Below are positions 57,211 through 64,000 of a DNA stretch of 64,000 bases, in pieces. Below the pieces are notes generated by a model that was given only the letters and a program-made list of their open reading frames with translations, was not told the DNA's origin and did no database searches. How positions within the stretch are numbered: position 1 is the first letter of the stretch; every line of letters starts with the position of its first letter. Position numbers and translations under genes: made by a program. The stretch is from positions 1,172,170 through 1,236,169 of the forward strand of contig CP097973.1 of the NCBI GenBank assembly GCA_023703655.1. Direction: 5' to 3'. The DNA comes from SAR86 cluster bacterium. Lineage in GTDB: Bacteria > Pseudomonadota > Gammaproteobacteria > Magnimaribacterales > D2472.

Positions 57211-57825
57211 ATGAAAGAATTCAATCATTTAGTTTTAGTAAGGCATGGCCAAAGTGAATGGAATGCAAAGAATTTATTTACAGGATGGAAGGATCCAGAT
57301 TTAACAAAACTTGGAATAGATGAAGCTGAAAAAGGAGGTGAGCTCTTAATTGAAAAACAAATCTCTTTTGATGTTTTATATACATCTGTCCTGATAAGAT
57401 CAATTAATACTGCGCAAATTATTTTAGAGAAAATTGGGCAGGAACAAATTCCAACTTTTAGAGATGAAGCTCTCAATGAAAGAAATTATGGTCATTTGGC
57501 TGGATTAAATAAAGATGATGCAAGAAAGAAGTGGGGAGAAGAACAAGTACATATCTGGAGAAGGTCATTCGATGTGCCTCCACCTGGGGGAGAAAGTCTT
57601 AAAAATACTGGAGAGCGAGTTATGCCCTACTACAAAAAAGAGATTGCTCCGAAAATAGCTGCTGGTAAAAATGTGCTAGTTGTTGCCCATGGAAATTCTT
57701 TAAGATCATTAATCAAAGAAATAGATAAAATTAGTGACCAAGAAATAGTGAAATTAGAAATACCTACTGGAGCACCAATTATTTATAGATATAGCAAAGA
57801 TGAGCAAGCCTTCATTAAAGATTAA
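57211..57825 (+). CDS. gpmA: 2,3-bisphosphoglycerate-dependent phosphoglycerate mutase
   Basis: 204 residues, the short form of dPGM. Catalytic RHG at 11-13 ([10 protein letters not shown]), [22 protein letters not shown] and second His at 160 (VAHGNSLR), with PPPGGESL. Interconverts 3- and 2-phosphoglycerate. Overlaps mutY by 26 bases. Confidence 0.95.
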   Translation: MKEFNHLVLVRHGQSEWNAKNLFTGWKDPDLTKLGIDEAEKGGELLIEKQISFDVLYTSVLIRSINTAQIILEKIGQEQIPTFRDEALNERNYGHLAGLNKDDARKKWGEEQVHIWRRSFDVPPPGGESLKNTGERVMPYYKKEIAPKIAAGKNVLVVAHGNSLRSLIKEIDKISDQEIVKLEIPTGAPIIYRYSKDEQAFIKD

Positions 57826-58813
57826 AACAAATAGTAATTTTTCAGATTCAATTGTTGAATGGTACAAGATATATGGGAGACATGATTTACCTTGGAGAAA
57901 TTCTGTTACTCCTTATAAGGTTTGGATTTCAGAAATTATGCTGCAACAAACACAAGTTAAAACAGCTATCCCATATTTTAAAAAATTTGTAAGAAAATTC
58001 CCTACTCTGAGAAGCCTTAAAAATGCATCTGAGGATGAGATTTTATCATTATGGTCAGGATTAGGGTTTTATAAAAGAGCTCGTAATATTTTTGCTGCAA
58101 AAGAGATCATTTTTGATCAATTTAATGGGAAGTTTCCAACAACCTTCGAAAAAATTATAAAGTTGCCTGGTATTGGAAGATCAACTGCAGGTGCGATTTT
58201 ATCAATAGCCTTCAATAATGGCACTCCAATTCTTGATGGCAATGTTAAAAGAATCATCGTGAGGCACTTTGATTTGCCTGAGAACACTAAAGATAAGGAG
58301 TTATGGAATTACTCAGGGATAATGCTCAGTAAAAATGATCCATTTATTTATACTCAAGGCATAATGGATGTGGGTGCTATGATCTGTAGACCAATTGATG
58401 TTAGTTGTAATGACTGTCCAGTAAGCTCTACATGCCTGCAAGCATTTAAACCTAAAATCAAACTAAGAAATAATGTTAAGGCAGTCAAGCCAGTAATTGA
58501 AATGAATTTATTGCTTTGTCGTCATGATAATGAACTGTTATTAAAGAAGATTGATGATCAAGAAATCTGGCGAGGTCTTTGGATACCTCTTGAAAAAAGC
58601 GTTATATCAAAAAAAATTATTACTAATAAAACTAAATTGACAAAAATTGAGCATCACCTGACACATAGATTTTTAAAAATAAATTTGTATGAAACTCATG
58701 TTAAGAGTAAATTTAAACCAAGATCAAATGAAGAATCTAAGTGGATACATATAAAAAAAATAAAGAAGTTTGCAATACCTGCACCAATTAGAGCATATTT
58801 AGAAAATGGCTAA
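57800..58813 (+). CDS. mutY: Adenine DNA glycosylase MutY
   Basis: 337 residues. Helix-hairpin-helix glycosylase: [41 protein letters not shown], catalytic Asp in MDVGAMIC, FeS Cys set C-x6-C-x2-C-x5-C ([19 protein letters not shown]), then a NUDIX-like C-terminal domain. Removes A opposite 8-oxoG. Overlaps gpmA at 57800-57825 and yggX by eight bases. Confidence 0.96.
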   Translation: MSKPSLKIKTNSNFSDSIVEWYKIYGRHDLPWRNSVTPYKVWISEIMLQQTQVKTAIPYFKKFVRKFPTLRSLKNASEDEILSLWSGLGFYKRARNIFAAKEIIFDQFNGKFPTTFEKIIKLPGIGRSTAGAILSIAFNNGTPILDGNVKRIIVRHFDLPENTKDKELWNYSGIMLSKNDPFIYTQGIMDVGAMICRPIDVSCNDCPVSSTCLQAFKPKIKLRNNVKAVKPVIEMNLLLCRHDNELLLKKIDDQEIWRGLWIPLEKSVISKKIITNKTKLTKIEHHLTHRFLKINLYETHVKSKFKPRSNEESKWIHIKKIKKFAIPAPIRAYLENG

Positions 58814-59075
58814 ATTAATTTTTTGCAAAAAATTACAGAAAGAGCTGCCTGCTCTTGAAATACCTCCTATGCCTGGTCCAAAAGGCTTAGAACTAATGGA
58901 AACTATTTCTGCAGAGGCATGGGAAGCCTGGAAAACTCATCAGGTTACTCTTATAAATGAAAAGAGACTTGATTCATCAAAACCTGAAGACAGAAAATGG
59001 ATTGTAGATCAGATGGAAAAATTCTTTAACAATGAAGACTATGAGAAGCCTGAGGGTTTTAAACCCCTGGAATAA
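58806..59075 (+). CDS. yggX: Fe(II)-trafficking / oxidative protection protein YggX
   Basis: 89 residues, full length. [47 protein letters not shown] and the Asp/Glu-rich tail match YggX. Protects Fe-S proteins from oxidation. The mutY-yggX pair is conserved in gammaproteobacteria. Confidence 0.96.
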   Translation: MAKLIFCKKLQKELPALEIPPMPGPKGLELMETISAEAWEAWKTHQVTLINEKRLDSSKPEDRKWIVDQMEKFFNNEDYEKPEGFKPLE

Positions 59076-59078
59076 CTA

Positions 59079-59107
59079 TTGACTTAAATACAAATCAACA
59101 CTAATCT
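59079..59107 (+). promoter_or_regulatory. Sigma-70 promoter for tRNA-Phe
   Basis: TTGACT at 59079-59084 and TAATCT at 59102-59107 with a 17-base spacer. The predicted start near 59114 is just upstream of the tRNA at 59121. Confidence 0.7.
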
Positions 59108-59120
59108 CTTTATCCCTAAT

Positions 59121-59196
59121 GCCCAGATAGCTCAGTCGGTAGAGCAAAGGACTGAAAATCCTTGTGTCGGTGGTTCGATTCCACCTCTGGGCACCA
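59121..59196 (+). tRNA. tRNA-Phe (GAA anticodon), CCA encoded
   Basis: Cloverleaf GCCCAGATAGC...GCACCA with D loop TCAGTCGGTAGAGC, anticodon loop CTGAAAA (GAA) and T loop TTCGATT; seven-base acceptor pairs GCCCAGA with TCTGGGC. Discriminator A73. It marks the entry to the accessory region 59.2-64 kb. Confidence 0.95.
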
Positions 59197-59241
59197 TTTC
59201 TTAAAGGTTTCTTGGATATAGTAATTTTCTATAATATTAAA

Positions 59242-59261
59242 AAGTCATCAAGAAGTCATCA
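59242..59261 (+). repeat. Tandem AAGTCATCA repeat, 11-bp period
   Basis: AAGTCATCA at 59242-59250 and again at 59253-59261, two bases apart, 45 bases beyond tRNA-Phe. A TATAAT at 59292-59297 follows without a good -35, so these may be activator sites for a transcript entering the accessory region. They may equally be recombinase arm sites. Confidence 0.4.
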
Positions 59262-59341
59262 TAATTAGCCCAAATACTAATAGAACATAGATATAATAAG
59301 GGTTTAAAATCGCCATGTTTTATTTTGGTTGTTGAAATAGA

Positions 59342-59392
59342 GGTAGTTTTAGACTACCCGTAGGCAGGAACGCCACCCCACACCCACCGGTA
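59342..59392 (+). other. GC-rich hairpin element of unknown role
   Basis: GGTAGT-TTTAG-ACTACC hairpin (59342-59358) is followed by a GC-rich run (59356-59392) rich in C with GGC...GCC pairing, strongly unlike the surrounding AT-rich intergenic DNA. There is no poly-T, so it is not a simple terminator. It could be part of a structured RNA or a remnant of inserted DNA. Confidence 0.35.
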
Positions 59393-59461
59393 TATATATC
59401 TAGTGGTCGAATATTTTTAGGTTATTTTGAGTCGTTAACTAGAATAGATTATTATTAATTA

Positions 59462-59509
59462 ATGAAAAACATCCTCCTCGCATTGATGGTCTTTGGAATT
59501 GTTGGTTGC
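59462..59509 (+). repeat. Lipoprotein signal-segment repeat, copy 1
   Basis: First 48 bases of the gene at 59462 (coding MKNILLALMVFGIVGC). Compared with copy 3 at 62942, the first 47 bases differ at one position (base 19, G for A), with a synonymous change at base 48. Beyond the Cys codon the genes are unrelated. Confidence 0.85.
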
Positions 59510-59830
59510 TCTAAAGAGATTCCTTTTGAACAACTAGTTGAAAGAAACGGAGTAAACTATCAAATTAATTCACAAACCCCGTTTAGTGGCAAAGCAGTTA
59601 TTTACCATGAAAATGGTCAGTTAAAAGTAAAGATAATATTTAAAGATGGAAAAAAAGAAGGAACTCAGGAAGATTACTTTGAGAACGGTCAATTAAAGTG
59701 GATGTCAAATTTTAAAAATGGAAAAGAAGATGGACTTACTGTGCGTTTTGCTGAGGATGGTCAATCAATTTTGGTCGTCCGGTGTTATAGCGAGGGTAAA
59801 ATCGTAGAAATGTCCTATTGCAACAAATGA
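59462..59830 (+). CDS. Lipoprotein with YwqK/MORN-type repeats
   Basis: 122 residues. Lipobox IVGC with Cys16 then Ser. Mature part has three short repeats of the type YHENGQLKVKIIFKDGKKEG, FENGQLKWMSNFKNGKEDG, FAEDGQS (each quoted as a short motif), typical of the MORN-like YwqK family. Such proteins occur as toxin-immunity or signalling partners, but no toxin is visible nearby. Stop overlaps the start of the truncated leader at 59827 by four bases. Confidence 0.7.
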   Translation: MKNILLALMVFGIVGCSKEIPFEQLVERNGVNYQINSQTPFSGKAVIYHENGQLKVKIIFKDGKKEGTQEDYFENGQLKWMSNFKNGKEDGLTVRFAEDGQSILVVRCYSEGKIVEMSYCNK

Positions 59831-59883
59831 AAAACATCCTCCTCACATTGATGGTCTTTGGAAGCTTTGGCGTCAATAGCTAA
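59827..59883 (+). pseudogene. Truncated lipoprotein leader, 18-codon remnant
   Basis: Copy 2 of the leader repeat: 37 bases identical to the start of the gene at 62942 (MKNILLTLMVFG), then diverging to SFGVNS and stopping at TAA 59881-59883. Its stop overlaps the ATG of the next gene (TAATG), so translation may be coupled. Either the remains of a recombined gene or a small leader peptide for the downstream gene. Confidence 0.6.
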
Positions 59884-60695
59884 TGGCTCTTTATACCTTT
59901 GTTGGAATTTTCTGTTCTTTTATAGCTGTTGATATAACTAAGTCTTTAATTTCAAAAAAGGCTTCGGGCTTTTTCTATTTTTTAAATCTTTTAGCAGTAG
60001 CATCCTTATCTATAGTCTTGGCAAATCTTTTAGGATTGGCTTGGCTAATGCTTTACTCAGAATTTTTTGTTAAAGCTTGGTTCCCTGAGATGTATCAGTT
60101 TGGTCAAATGCTCATAGCTTTTCTAGGAGCCTCAATCTGGATGAGTATATTTTTTGTTCCTTTGTTTCACTACATGCACATCAAGGATAAAGTTCAATAT
60201 AAGAAATGGATTTACTCAGCTTTCCTAATAGTTATTATCGCTTTACCTTTATCGTTTGCTTTTCAAAATGGTAAAAGTGCAGAGAATAATTTACCTTCAG
60301 ATAGTAACAATTTATCTTTTGATGCTATCTGCTTCACTGGCATTGAAAACATGTATTTATTGGCTGCTGTCTATCAAGACTCTATTGTAACTTATTACTT
60401 CTTTAGAAAAGATAATAAAATAGAAAATGATGTATATATTGGGTCAAGAACATCTCACTATGAAAACGTTAAAGTGATAGTGGATAAAGACAATAATCTC
60501 ACTTTTGCCTCTGGACAGAACACTTATGAAAACCAGAATTTTGAATTGGCAAAAAAAAGGGAAGCTATATTTTATGAAAGCAGTAATGAATTTATAAAAT
60601 TAAATGGAAAGTGCGTTTTAGACAATGATGGTGATTATTCAGATGAAGTTGCTGTTGCCAGATTTCTTAAATCACAAGATAGGACAAATAAATGA
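59883..60695 (+). CDS. Hypothetical membrane protein with C-terminal soluble domain
   Basis: 270 residues. About four membrane helices in residues 1-135 (YTFVGIFCSFIAVD, FLNLLAVASLSIVLANLLGL, IAFLGASIWMSIFFV, AFLIVIIALPLSF), then a soluble C-terminal domain of mixed beta character. No family recognised. Stop overlaps the next gene start. Confidence 0.55.
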   Translation: MALYTFVGIFCSFIAVDITKSLISKKASGFFYFLNLLAVASLSIVLANLLGLAWLMLYSEFFVKAWFPEMYQFGQMLIAFLGASIWMSIFFVPLFHYMHIKDKVQYKKWIYSAFLIVIIALPLSFAFQNGKSAENNLPSDSNNLSFDAICFTGIENMYLLAAVYQDSIVTYYFFRKDNKIENDVYIGSRTSHYENVKVIVDKDNNLTFASGQNTYENQNFELAKKREAIFYESSNEFIKLNGKCVLDNDGDYSDEVAVARFLKSQDRTNK

Positions 60696-61003
60696 AAAAA
60701 CTATTACTAATAACTTTACTCTTCTTGATAACACCTTATGCAAAGGCAAACATGGATAATATTTGTTTTATTTTTTACCGTATCAATATGAGTGTTCAGA
60801 TTGAAAAGAATTGTGAGAGAAACAATATTCTTCAAATATATGATGTTCCAAAGGATAGATTAATTACTACAATTTCTCTTTATTGTAGGCAGGACAGAGA
60901 AATAAATTATCTTCTTCATACTTCAAGACCAGTCTATAGGCTTTCTTGTGTTCTGTATGACAACAAACCAAGAAAGCGAATAGATATCATTAACGATGTG
61001 TAG
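60692..61003 (+). CDS. Small secreted hypothetical protein
   Basis: 103 residues with a signal peptide (LLLITLLFLITPYAKA). Cysteines at four positions may form disulfides (DNICFIFY, IEKNCERN, LYCRQD, LSCVLYD). No family recognised. The end overlaps the SRAP gene start by eight bases. Confidence 0.55.
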   Translation: MKKLLLITLLFLITPYAKANMDNICFIFYRINMSVQIEKNCERNNILQIYDVPKDRLITTISLYCRQDREINYLLHTSRPVYRLSCVLYDNKPRKRIDIINDV

Positions 61004-61577
61004 CAGATACACAGTTCGAGATACTCAAGCAGTTCAGCGTGAATACGGTGCAGTTATTAAACCTTCCTACAATGTAGCTCCTTCTCAAGATGTTGTTGTG
61101 GTGACAGACAAAGCTGAAACAATGAAATGGCATTACTCTCCAACATGGGCTAAAGAACCAATGAACCTAATCAATGCTAGGTCTGAAACACTTCGAGAAA
61201 AGCCTAGCTTTAAGATGGCTGAAAGATGTTTAATTGTTGCTGATGGTTGGTATGAATGGTTAAGGGAAGGTGAGAGTAAAGAACCATATTTCTTTCATAT
61301 GAGTAACAAGGTTTTTAACTTTGCAGGTATCTATACTGAGTATCAAGGAGTCAAAGGTTGTGCAATTATCACTAAAGAAGCTAATGAGAAGCTCTCTAAG
61401 ATACATCATAGAATGCCAGTCATGTTGAAACACAATGAAGGAAGAGATTGGCTAAAGGGTAAAGATGTTTATAGCTCATCTCTATCTGAACGAGTTGAAT
61501 ACTATCCAGTGGATAAGATAGTGAACTCTCCTAGAAACAATGATGAGAGGTGTGTTGAAGAAATCAAACTGGTTTAA
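60996..61577 (+). CDS. SRAP-domain protein (HMCES/YedK family)
   Basis: 193 residues, MCSRYT start with catalytic Cys2 exposed after Met removal. Conserved Asn60 in NLINARSET, Glu87 in ADGWYEW and His138 in HHRMPV. SRAP proteins covalently protect abasic sites in single-stranded DNA. ATG at 60996 fits the family N-terminus exactly. It is embedded among membrane and lipoprotein genes, an unusual context. Confidence 0.93.
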   Translation: MCSRYTVRDTQAVQREYGAVIKPSYNVAPSQDVVVVTDKAETMKWHYSPTWAKEPMNLINARSETLREKPSFKMAERCLIVADGWYEWLREGESKEPYFFHMSNKVFNFAGIYTEYQGVKGCAIITKEANEKLSKIHHRMPVMLKHNEGRDWLKGKDVYSSSLSERVEYYPVDKIVNSPRNNDERCVEEIKLV

Positions 61578-61600
61578 CTAATCTTAAAGTGTTACAAAGT

Positions 61601-61629
61601 TTGACAAATACTTAAAAAATTAGTATCCT
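61601..61629 (+). promoter_or_regulatory. Strong sigma-70 promoter
   Basis: TTGACA (61601-61606), 17-base spacer, TATCCT (61624-61629). Predicted start about 61636, 140 bases before the next coding start at 61776, giving a long leader. Confidence 0.7.
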
Positions 61630-61633
61630 GAGC

Positions 61634-61730
61634 GAAGCTCTTAGAGCTAATCTCAGAGTTTTAAAATTATAACTGAATAATCGACTCCAACCCACTTTAA
61701 AGCGTTCAATACAGAGCCTCTCAGAGCTTC
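61634..61730 (+). ncRNA. Candidate structured leader or small RNA
   Basis: GAAGCTCTTAGAG (61634-61646) can pair with CTCTCAGAGCTTC (61718-61730) at 12 of 13 positions, closing a ~70-base loop. CTCT-AGAG-like repeats recur at 61651-61658. It begins right at the predicted start of the promoter at 61601. Could be a small RNA or a regulatory leader of the genes from 61776. No known family is recognised. Confidence 0.4.
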
Positions 61731-61775
61731 CTATGGGTATGTTTATGAGTCATTGTTGGTGTATTATCTTAATGC

Positions 61776-62162
61776 ATGGGACTATTTATTTTTGTGATTG
61801 GTGTTTCTCTTCTAATCTATGGCTATTTTTATTTTGATGAAACTGAACATAATATAAATTTAAAAAAACGTTTAGAGAATATTGAAATACTCTATGGGAA
61901 AAAATTTTCAGATAACATCAGATGTCAACATTTTCACAATATTAATACTTGTAATTATGCTTTGCTTGATGTCTTAACCACTAAAGATTTTTTTAAGCTT
62001 GAAGAGGACCTTAGGGATGGCTTAATTTCGGACTGTGTTTCTTTAGAAGACTATTCGAGAGAAGGCGAGCAAAATAATGAACAAAAAAGAAGGTATTTGA
62101 TTTCAGGAAGTGTAATTTTTGTGTTTTCAATCACTTTTTTTACACCATTAGGATACTTATAA
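61776..62162 (+). CDS. Hypothetical two-helix membrane protein
   Basis: 128 residues. Helix at residues 2-20 (LFIFVIGVSLLIYGYFYF) and another at ~107-125 (SGSVIFVFSITFFTPLG) with a charged loop between containing two Cys. No family recognised. One base before the paralogue gene at 62164, likely one operon. Confidence 0.5.
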   Translation: MGLFIFVIGVSLLIYGYFYFDETEHNINLKKRLENIEILYGKKFSDNIRCQHFHNINTCNYALLDVLTTKDFFKLEEDLRDGLISDCVSLEDYSREGEQNNEQKRRYLISGSVIFVFSITFFTPLGYL

Positions 62163-62163
62163 C

Positions 62164-62448
62164 ATGACTATAATTTATTACTTCATCTTCTTCTTTGTCT
62201 ACATGACGCTAGGCGTAGCTATTTTAGAATTTCTTTTTTGGTCAATTGAAAAATCGTTTAACTACTTAAAAGAATATTTTTTCCCAACTCCCCAACTACC
62301 CGATGAAATCATCGATGCAATTGAACAGGAAGCTCATGACTTTGTTTGGAATATGCATAGAGTGGGAGATGAACCAAACTTTGGAGAGTATATGCAAGTT
62401 GTACATTATCTTTATTACAAGAAATATGATGAGTATTTTCTTAAGTGA
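62164..62448 (+). CDS. Small membrane protein, close paralogue of the gene at 2384-2671
   Basis: 94 residues. N-terminal membrane helix (YFIFFFVYMTLGVAILEFLF), then an acidic domain with FFPTPQLPDEI and EQEAHDFVWNMHRVGDEP. Identical at 55 of 58 residues to the 2.4 kb copy across the central block. Function unknown. Stop TGA overlaps the GTG of the next gene. Confidence 0.7.
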   Translation: MTIIYYFIFFFVYMTLGVAILEFLFWSIEKSFNYLKEYFFPTPQLPDEIIDAIEQEAHDFVWNMHRVGDEPNFGEYMQVVHYLYYKKYDEYFLK

Positions 62449-62711
62449 TAAGTAGGTTTCTTGACCAAATAAGAATTGATTTTACTTTGGGAGATTTATA
62501 CCTAAATTTCTTATTAATCTCTATTTCTATTTTGTCAGGCATTATTGTCTTCCTTTTAACAAGCAAACTTTATTCTAGAATATTTGATTGGTTGGATGAT
62601 ATTCCTTTTGGTGCTCTATTTTTTATACCACTGGTTCTTATAGGTATTGCTCTTTGGTTATTTATTACATATGTTTTGATTAGCATAGTAGTTTTATTAG
62701 GTTTAAATTAA
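62445..62711 (+). CDS. Hypothetical two-helix membrane protein
   Basis: 88 residues, GTG start at 62445 overlapping the previous stop. Two strong helices (FLLISISILSGIIVFLL and ALFFIPLVLIGIALWLFITYV) around a charged loop. No family recognised. Confidence 0.5.
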   Translation: MISRFLDQIRIDFTLGDLYLNFLLISISILSGIIVFLLTSKLYSRIFDWLDDIPFGALFFIPLVLIGIALWLFITYVLISIVVLLGLN

Positions 62712-62723
62712 GATGAAATTAGC

Positions 62724-62945
62724 ATGAGTAAAATTGTTTCAAGAGCAGACTTCCTTGTTAAAAAAATACTGTGGACTAAGTCAGAACTTAGAGCAGAAAA
62801 AGATATTGCAAAGCGAGAAAAAGTATTTGAGCATCAAGACAAATTGGTTGAGTGTCTTCATGCTGAGTCAGACAAAGCCTATGAAAGCAAAGACTTAGAT
62901 AGGATGAAAGCGATGGTTGAAAAGCTTCAGGCTATTTTGAAATGA
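62724..62945 (+). CDS. Small charged helical protein
   Basis: 73 residues, no membrane segment, rich in Lys, Glu and Asp, likely all-helical or coiled coil. No family recognised. The stop overlaps the ATG at 62942 by four bases. Confidence 0.5.
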   Translation: MSKIVSRADFLVKKILWTKSELRAEKDIAKREKVFEHQDKLVECLHAESDKAYESKDLDRMKAMVEKLQAILK

Positions 62946-62989
62946 AAAACATCCTCCTCACATTGATGGTCTTTGGAATTGTTGGTTGT
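62942..62989 (+). repeat. Lipoprotein signal-segment repeat, copy 3
   Basis: Start of the lipoprotein gene at 62942. Nearly identical at DNA level to copy 1 (59462) and to the first 37 bases of copy 2 (59827). Codes MKNILLTLMVFGIVGC. Confidence 0.85.
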
Positions 62990-63859
62990 AATACCATCCC
63001 AAAATATCCCCCTGAGGAACAAATGATTTTTATAGATAGTCTTAAGGTTGATGGATGGAAACAATCAAAAAATATTTACGGAAACAACGCCAAAGCATGG
63101 ACCATAAAAGACAATTCTAGATGGTCTAGGTTTTATGCTGAAAAAAAAATTGGTGAAAAACGTGTCGCAATTAAGACTGATGGTCAATGGTATATAGGCA
63201 CTGTTAGTCCAGAATGGGCTGAGGGTCAATTTCTTATGAGTTTCTCTGCTGGGAGAGATTTTGATTTAGATTATAACAAAGGCGAATTTTTTTATTGGCA
63301 GTCACATGACTTTCCTCTTTTAACAGCTCTCGAGACAGCATGCAAAAATTTTTATGGTTTAGAAGAAATTGATAAAGATGTAACTCAGCCATTAAATAGT
63401 GATGGGGTTTTTATTTATCCACCTATCATTACGGCATCTTGTCTATCCAAAGCTGAAGTCAAACAAAAACAAATGGATAGATACACAACTAAATGTAAAA
63501 ATTATGGATTTAAAGATGGAACTGACGCTCTAAACTTCTGTGTTATGCAACAAATTCAAAACACTGAAAATACTATTCGTTCAATTTCTCAAAAAATTAA
63601 AGATAAAGCATTAAAACAAAATATAGATTCAAAAAAATTATTTAATTTGGATGCCTTGATGCTTGGGTTAGAGGTTTTAAATCCTACCGCAGAAAAAACA
63701 CAAACACCCTCTATACAACAGCAAAATATACCTACGGTTACAGGTCAAAACTATAGTTTTGTAACAACTGTTCCATCTAATCAAAATTGTCCAATTACTG
63801 CATCGTTACTTATAAAACAAGAAGTAAACAGAGGGAATAGGATTTGTTATTACCAATGA
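62942..63859 (+). CDS. Hypothetical lipoprotein with C-x2-YGF-type motif
   Basis: 305 residues. Lipobox IVGC, Cys16 followed by Asn. The mature part has a central globular region, a CKNYGFKDGTDALNFC segment (paired cysteines about 14 residues apart, a pattern seen in many proteobacterial small lipoproteins), and a Gln/Thr-rich low-complexity tail ending with NCPITAS and NRICYY. Function unknown. The next gene overlaps by four bases. Confidence 0.6.
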   Translation: MKNILLTLMVFGIVGCNTIPKYPPEEQMIFIDSLKVDGWKQSKNIYGNNAKAWTIKDNSRWSRFYAEKKIGEKRVAIKTDGQWYIGTVSPEWAEGQFLMSFSAGRDFDLDYNKGEFFYWQSHDFPLLTALETACKNFYGLEEIDKDVTQPLNSDGVFIYPPIITASCLSKAEVKQKQMDRYTTKCKNYGFKDGTDALNFCVMQQIQNTENTIRSISQKIKDKALKQNIDSKKLFNLDALMLGLEVLNPTAEKTQTPSIQQQNIPTVTGQNYSFVTTVPSNQNCPITASLLIKQEVNRGNRICYYQ

Positions 63860-64000
63860 AAAACATATTTTATCTATCAGCAGTTTTGTTATCAGTAAGT
63901 TTATGGTCTAAACCAGTATTGAATTTAGAATGCGTTCATGAGTCTGGATACGAGAGAGTTAGTGTTTTCAATGTAAAAATTGATTTTGATAAAAATATTG
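63856..64000 (+). CDS. Secreted protein, 3' end cut off by the window
   Basis: The first 48 codons are visible: signal peptide MKNIFYLSAVLLSVSLWS then VLNLECVHESGYERVSV. The MKNI start resembles the leader copies but the DNA is not the same repeat. ATG at 63856 overlaps the previous stop. Family unknown. Confidence 0.5.
   Translation, partial: MKNIFYLSAVLLSVSLWSKPVLNLECVHESGYERVSVFNVKIDFDKNI

Noticed and set aside
59342-59358. Rho-independent terminator after tRNA-Phe
   Set aside because: Hairpin lacks a following T run.
61746-61838. 30-codon frame overlapping the start of 61776
   Set aside because: No ribosome site, odd Cys/Trp-rich composition, out of frame with the real gene.
59121-64000. 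Integrated phage or ICE
   Set aside because: No integrase, structural phage gene or duplicated tRNA-Phe 3' end was found inside the window.
1-64000. CRISPR array, rRNA or insertion sequences
   Set aside because: No regular spaced repeats, rRNA sequence or transposase frames seen.

Overview
The window reads as a stretch of chromosome from a low-GC, highly compacted marine-type gammaproteobacterium, plausibly SAR86 or a similar streamlined lineage. This is inferred from gene content, gene order and the AT-rich look of the sequence; no taxonomic search was possible. Most gene strings are classical gammaproteobacterial neighbourhoods: gshB-tonB-ruvX, fis-purH-purD, murU/amgK next to lptD-surA-pdxA-rsmA-apaH, yicC-gmk-rpoZ-spoT-ridA, rph-pyrE, rubredoxin/ubiC-ubiA, yqiB-yqiA and glnA-ntrB-ntrC. 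Genes abut or overlap by 1-40 bases almost everywhere, several convergent pairs overlap at their 3' ends, and TTG or GTG starts are common. No rRNA, CRISPR array, insertion sequence, integrase or transposase was seen.

Layout. 0-2.7 kb: the tail of a thioredoxin-like protein, a photolyase with a small membrane partner, and a small accessory block ending at a tRNA with anticodon CAU, judged to be tRNA-Ile2. 2.8-9.6 kb (minus strand): rsmE, gshB, tonB, ruvX, dnaG, rpoD, pdxH. 9.6-13.9 kb (plus): sixA, fis, purH, purD, coq7. 13.9-21.3 kb (minus): an SDR oxidoreductase, amgK, murU, rpe, a DUF192 protein and trpEGDC. 21.3-30.8 kb (plus): a DsbA-fold isomerase, the outer-membrane and cofactor string lptD to apaH, then cca, a pteridine-reductase-like SDR and a kinase-like protein. 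30.8-32.5 kb (minus): tsaD, folB, folK. 32.5-37.9 kb: rpsU-yqeY, two secreted amidohydrolases, rph, pyrE, ribE. 37.9-43.9 kb (minus): yicC, gmk, rpoZ, spoT, ridA and pyrB. 44-49.5 kb: recG, a membrane pyrophosphatase, a dicarboxylate symporter and a 56-residue rubredoxin. 49.5-53 kb (plus): ubiC, ubiA, a COG3146 protein, yqiB, yqiA. 53-59.2 kb: a nitrogen-control unit, a rhodanese, gpmA, mutY, yggX and tRNA-Phe.

The nitrogen unit is the clearest regulatory story. A eukaryote-type (type II) glutamine synthetase sits behind a near-consensus sigma-54 promoter and a TGCAC-N7-GTGCA palindrome of the NtrC type. It is followed through a terminator by ntrB and ntrC, so the regulator pair and its probable target are neighbours.

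The accessory region after tRNA-Phe (59.2-64 kb) is the least explained part. It holds an SRAP-type DNA-damage protein among small unknown membrane proteins and lipoproteins. Three near-identical copies of a lipoprotein-signal DNA segment occur there, one of them reduced to an 18-codon peptide. It also carries a close paralogue of the small membrane protein found beside the tRNA at 2.7 kb. This looks like a tRNA-linked hotspot where small envelope genes are exchanged.
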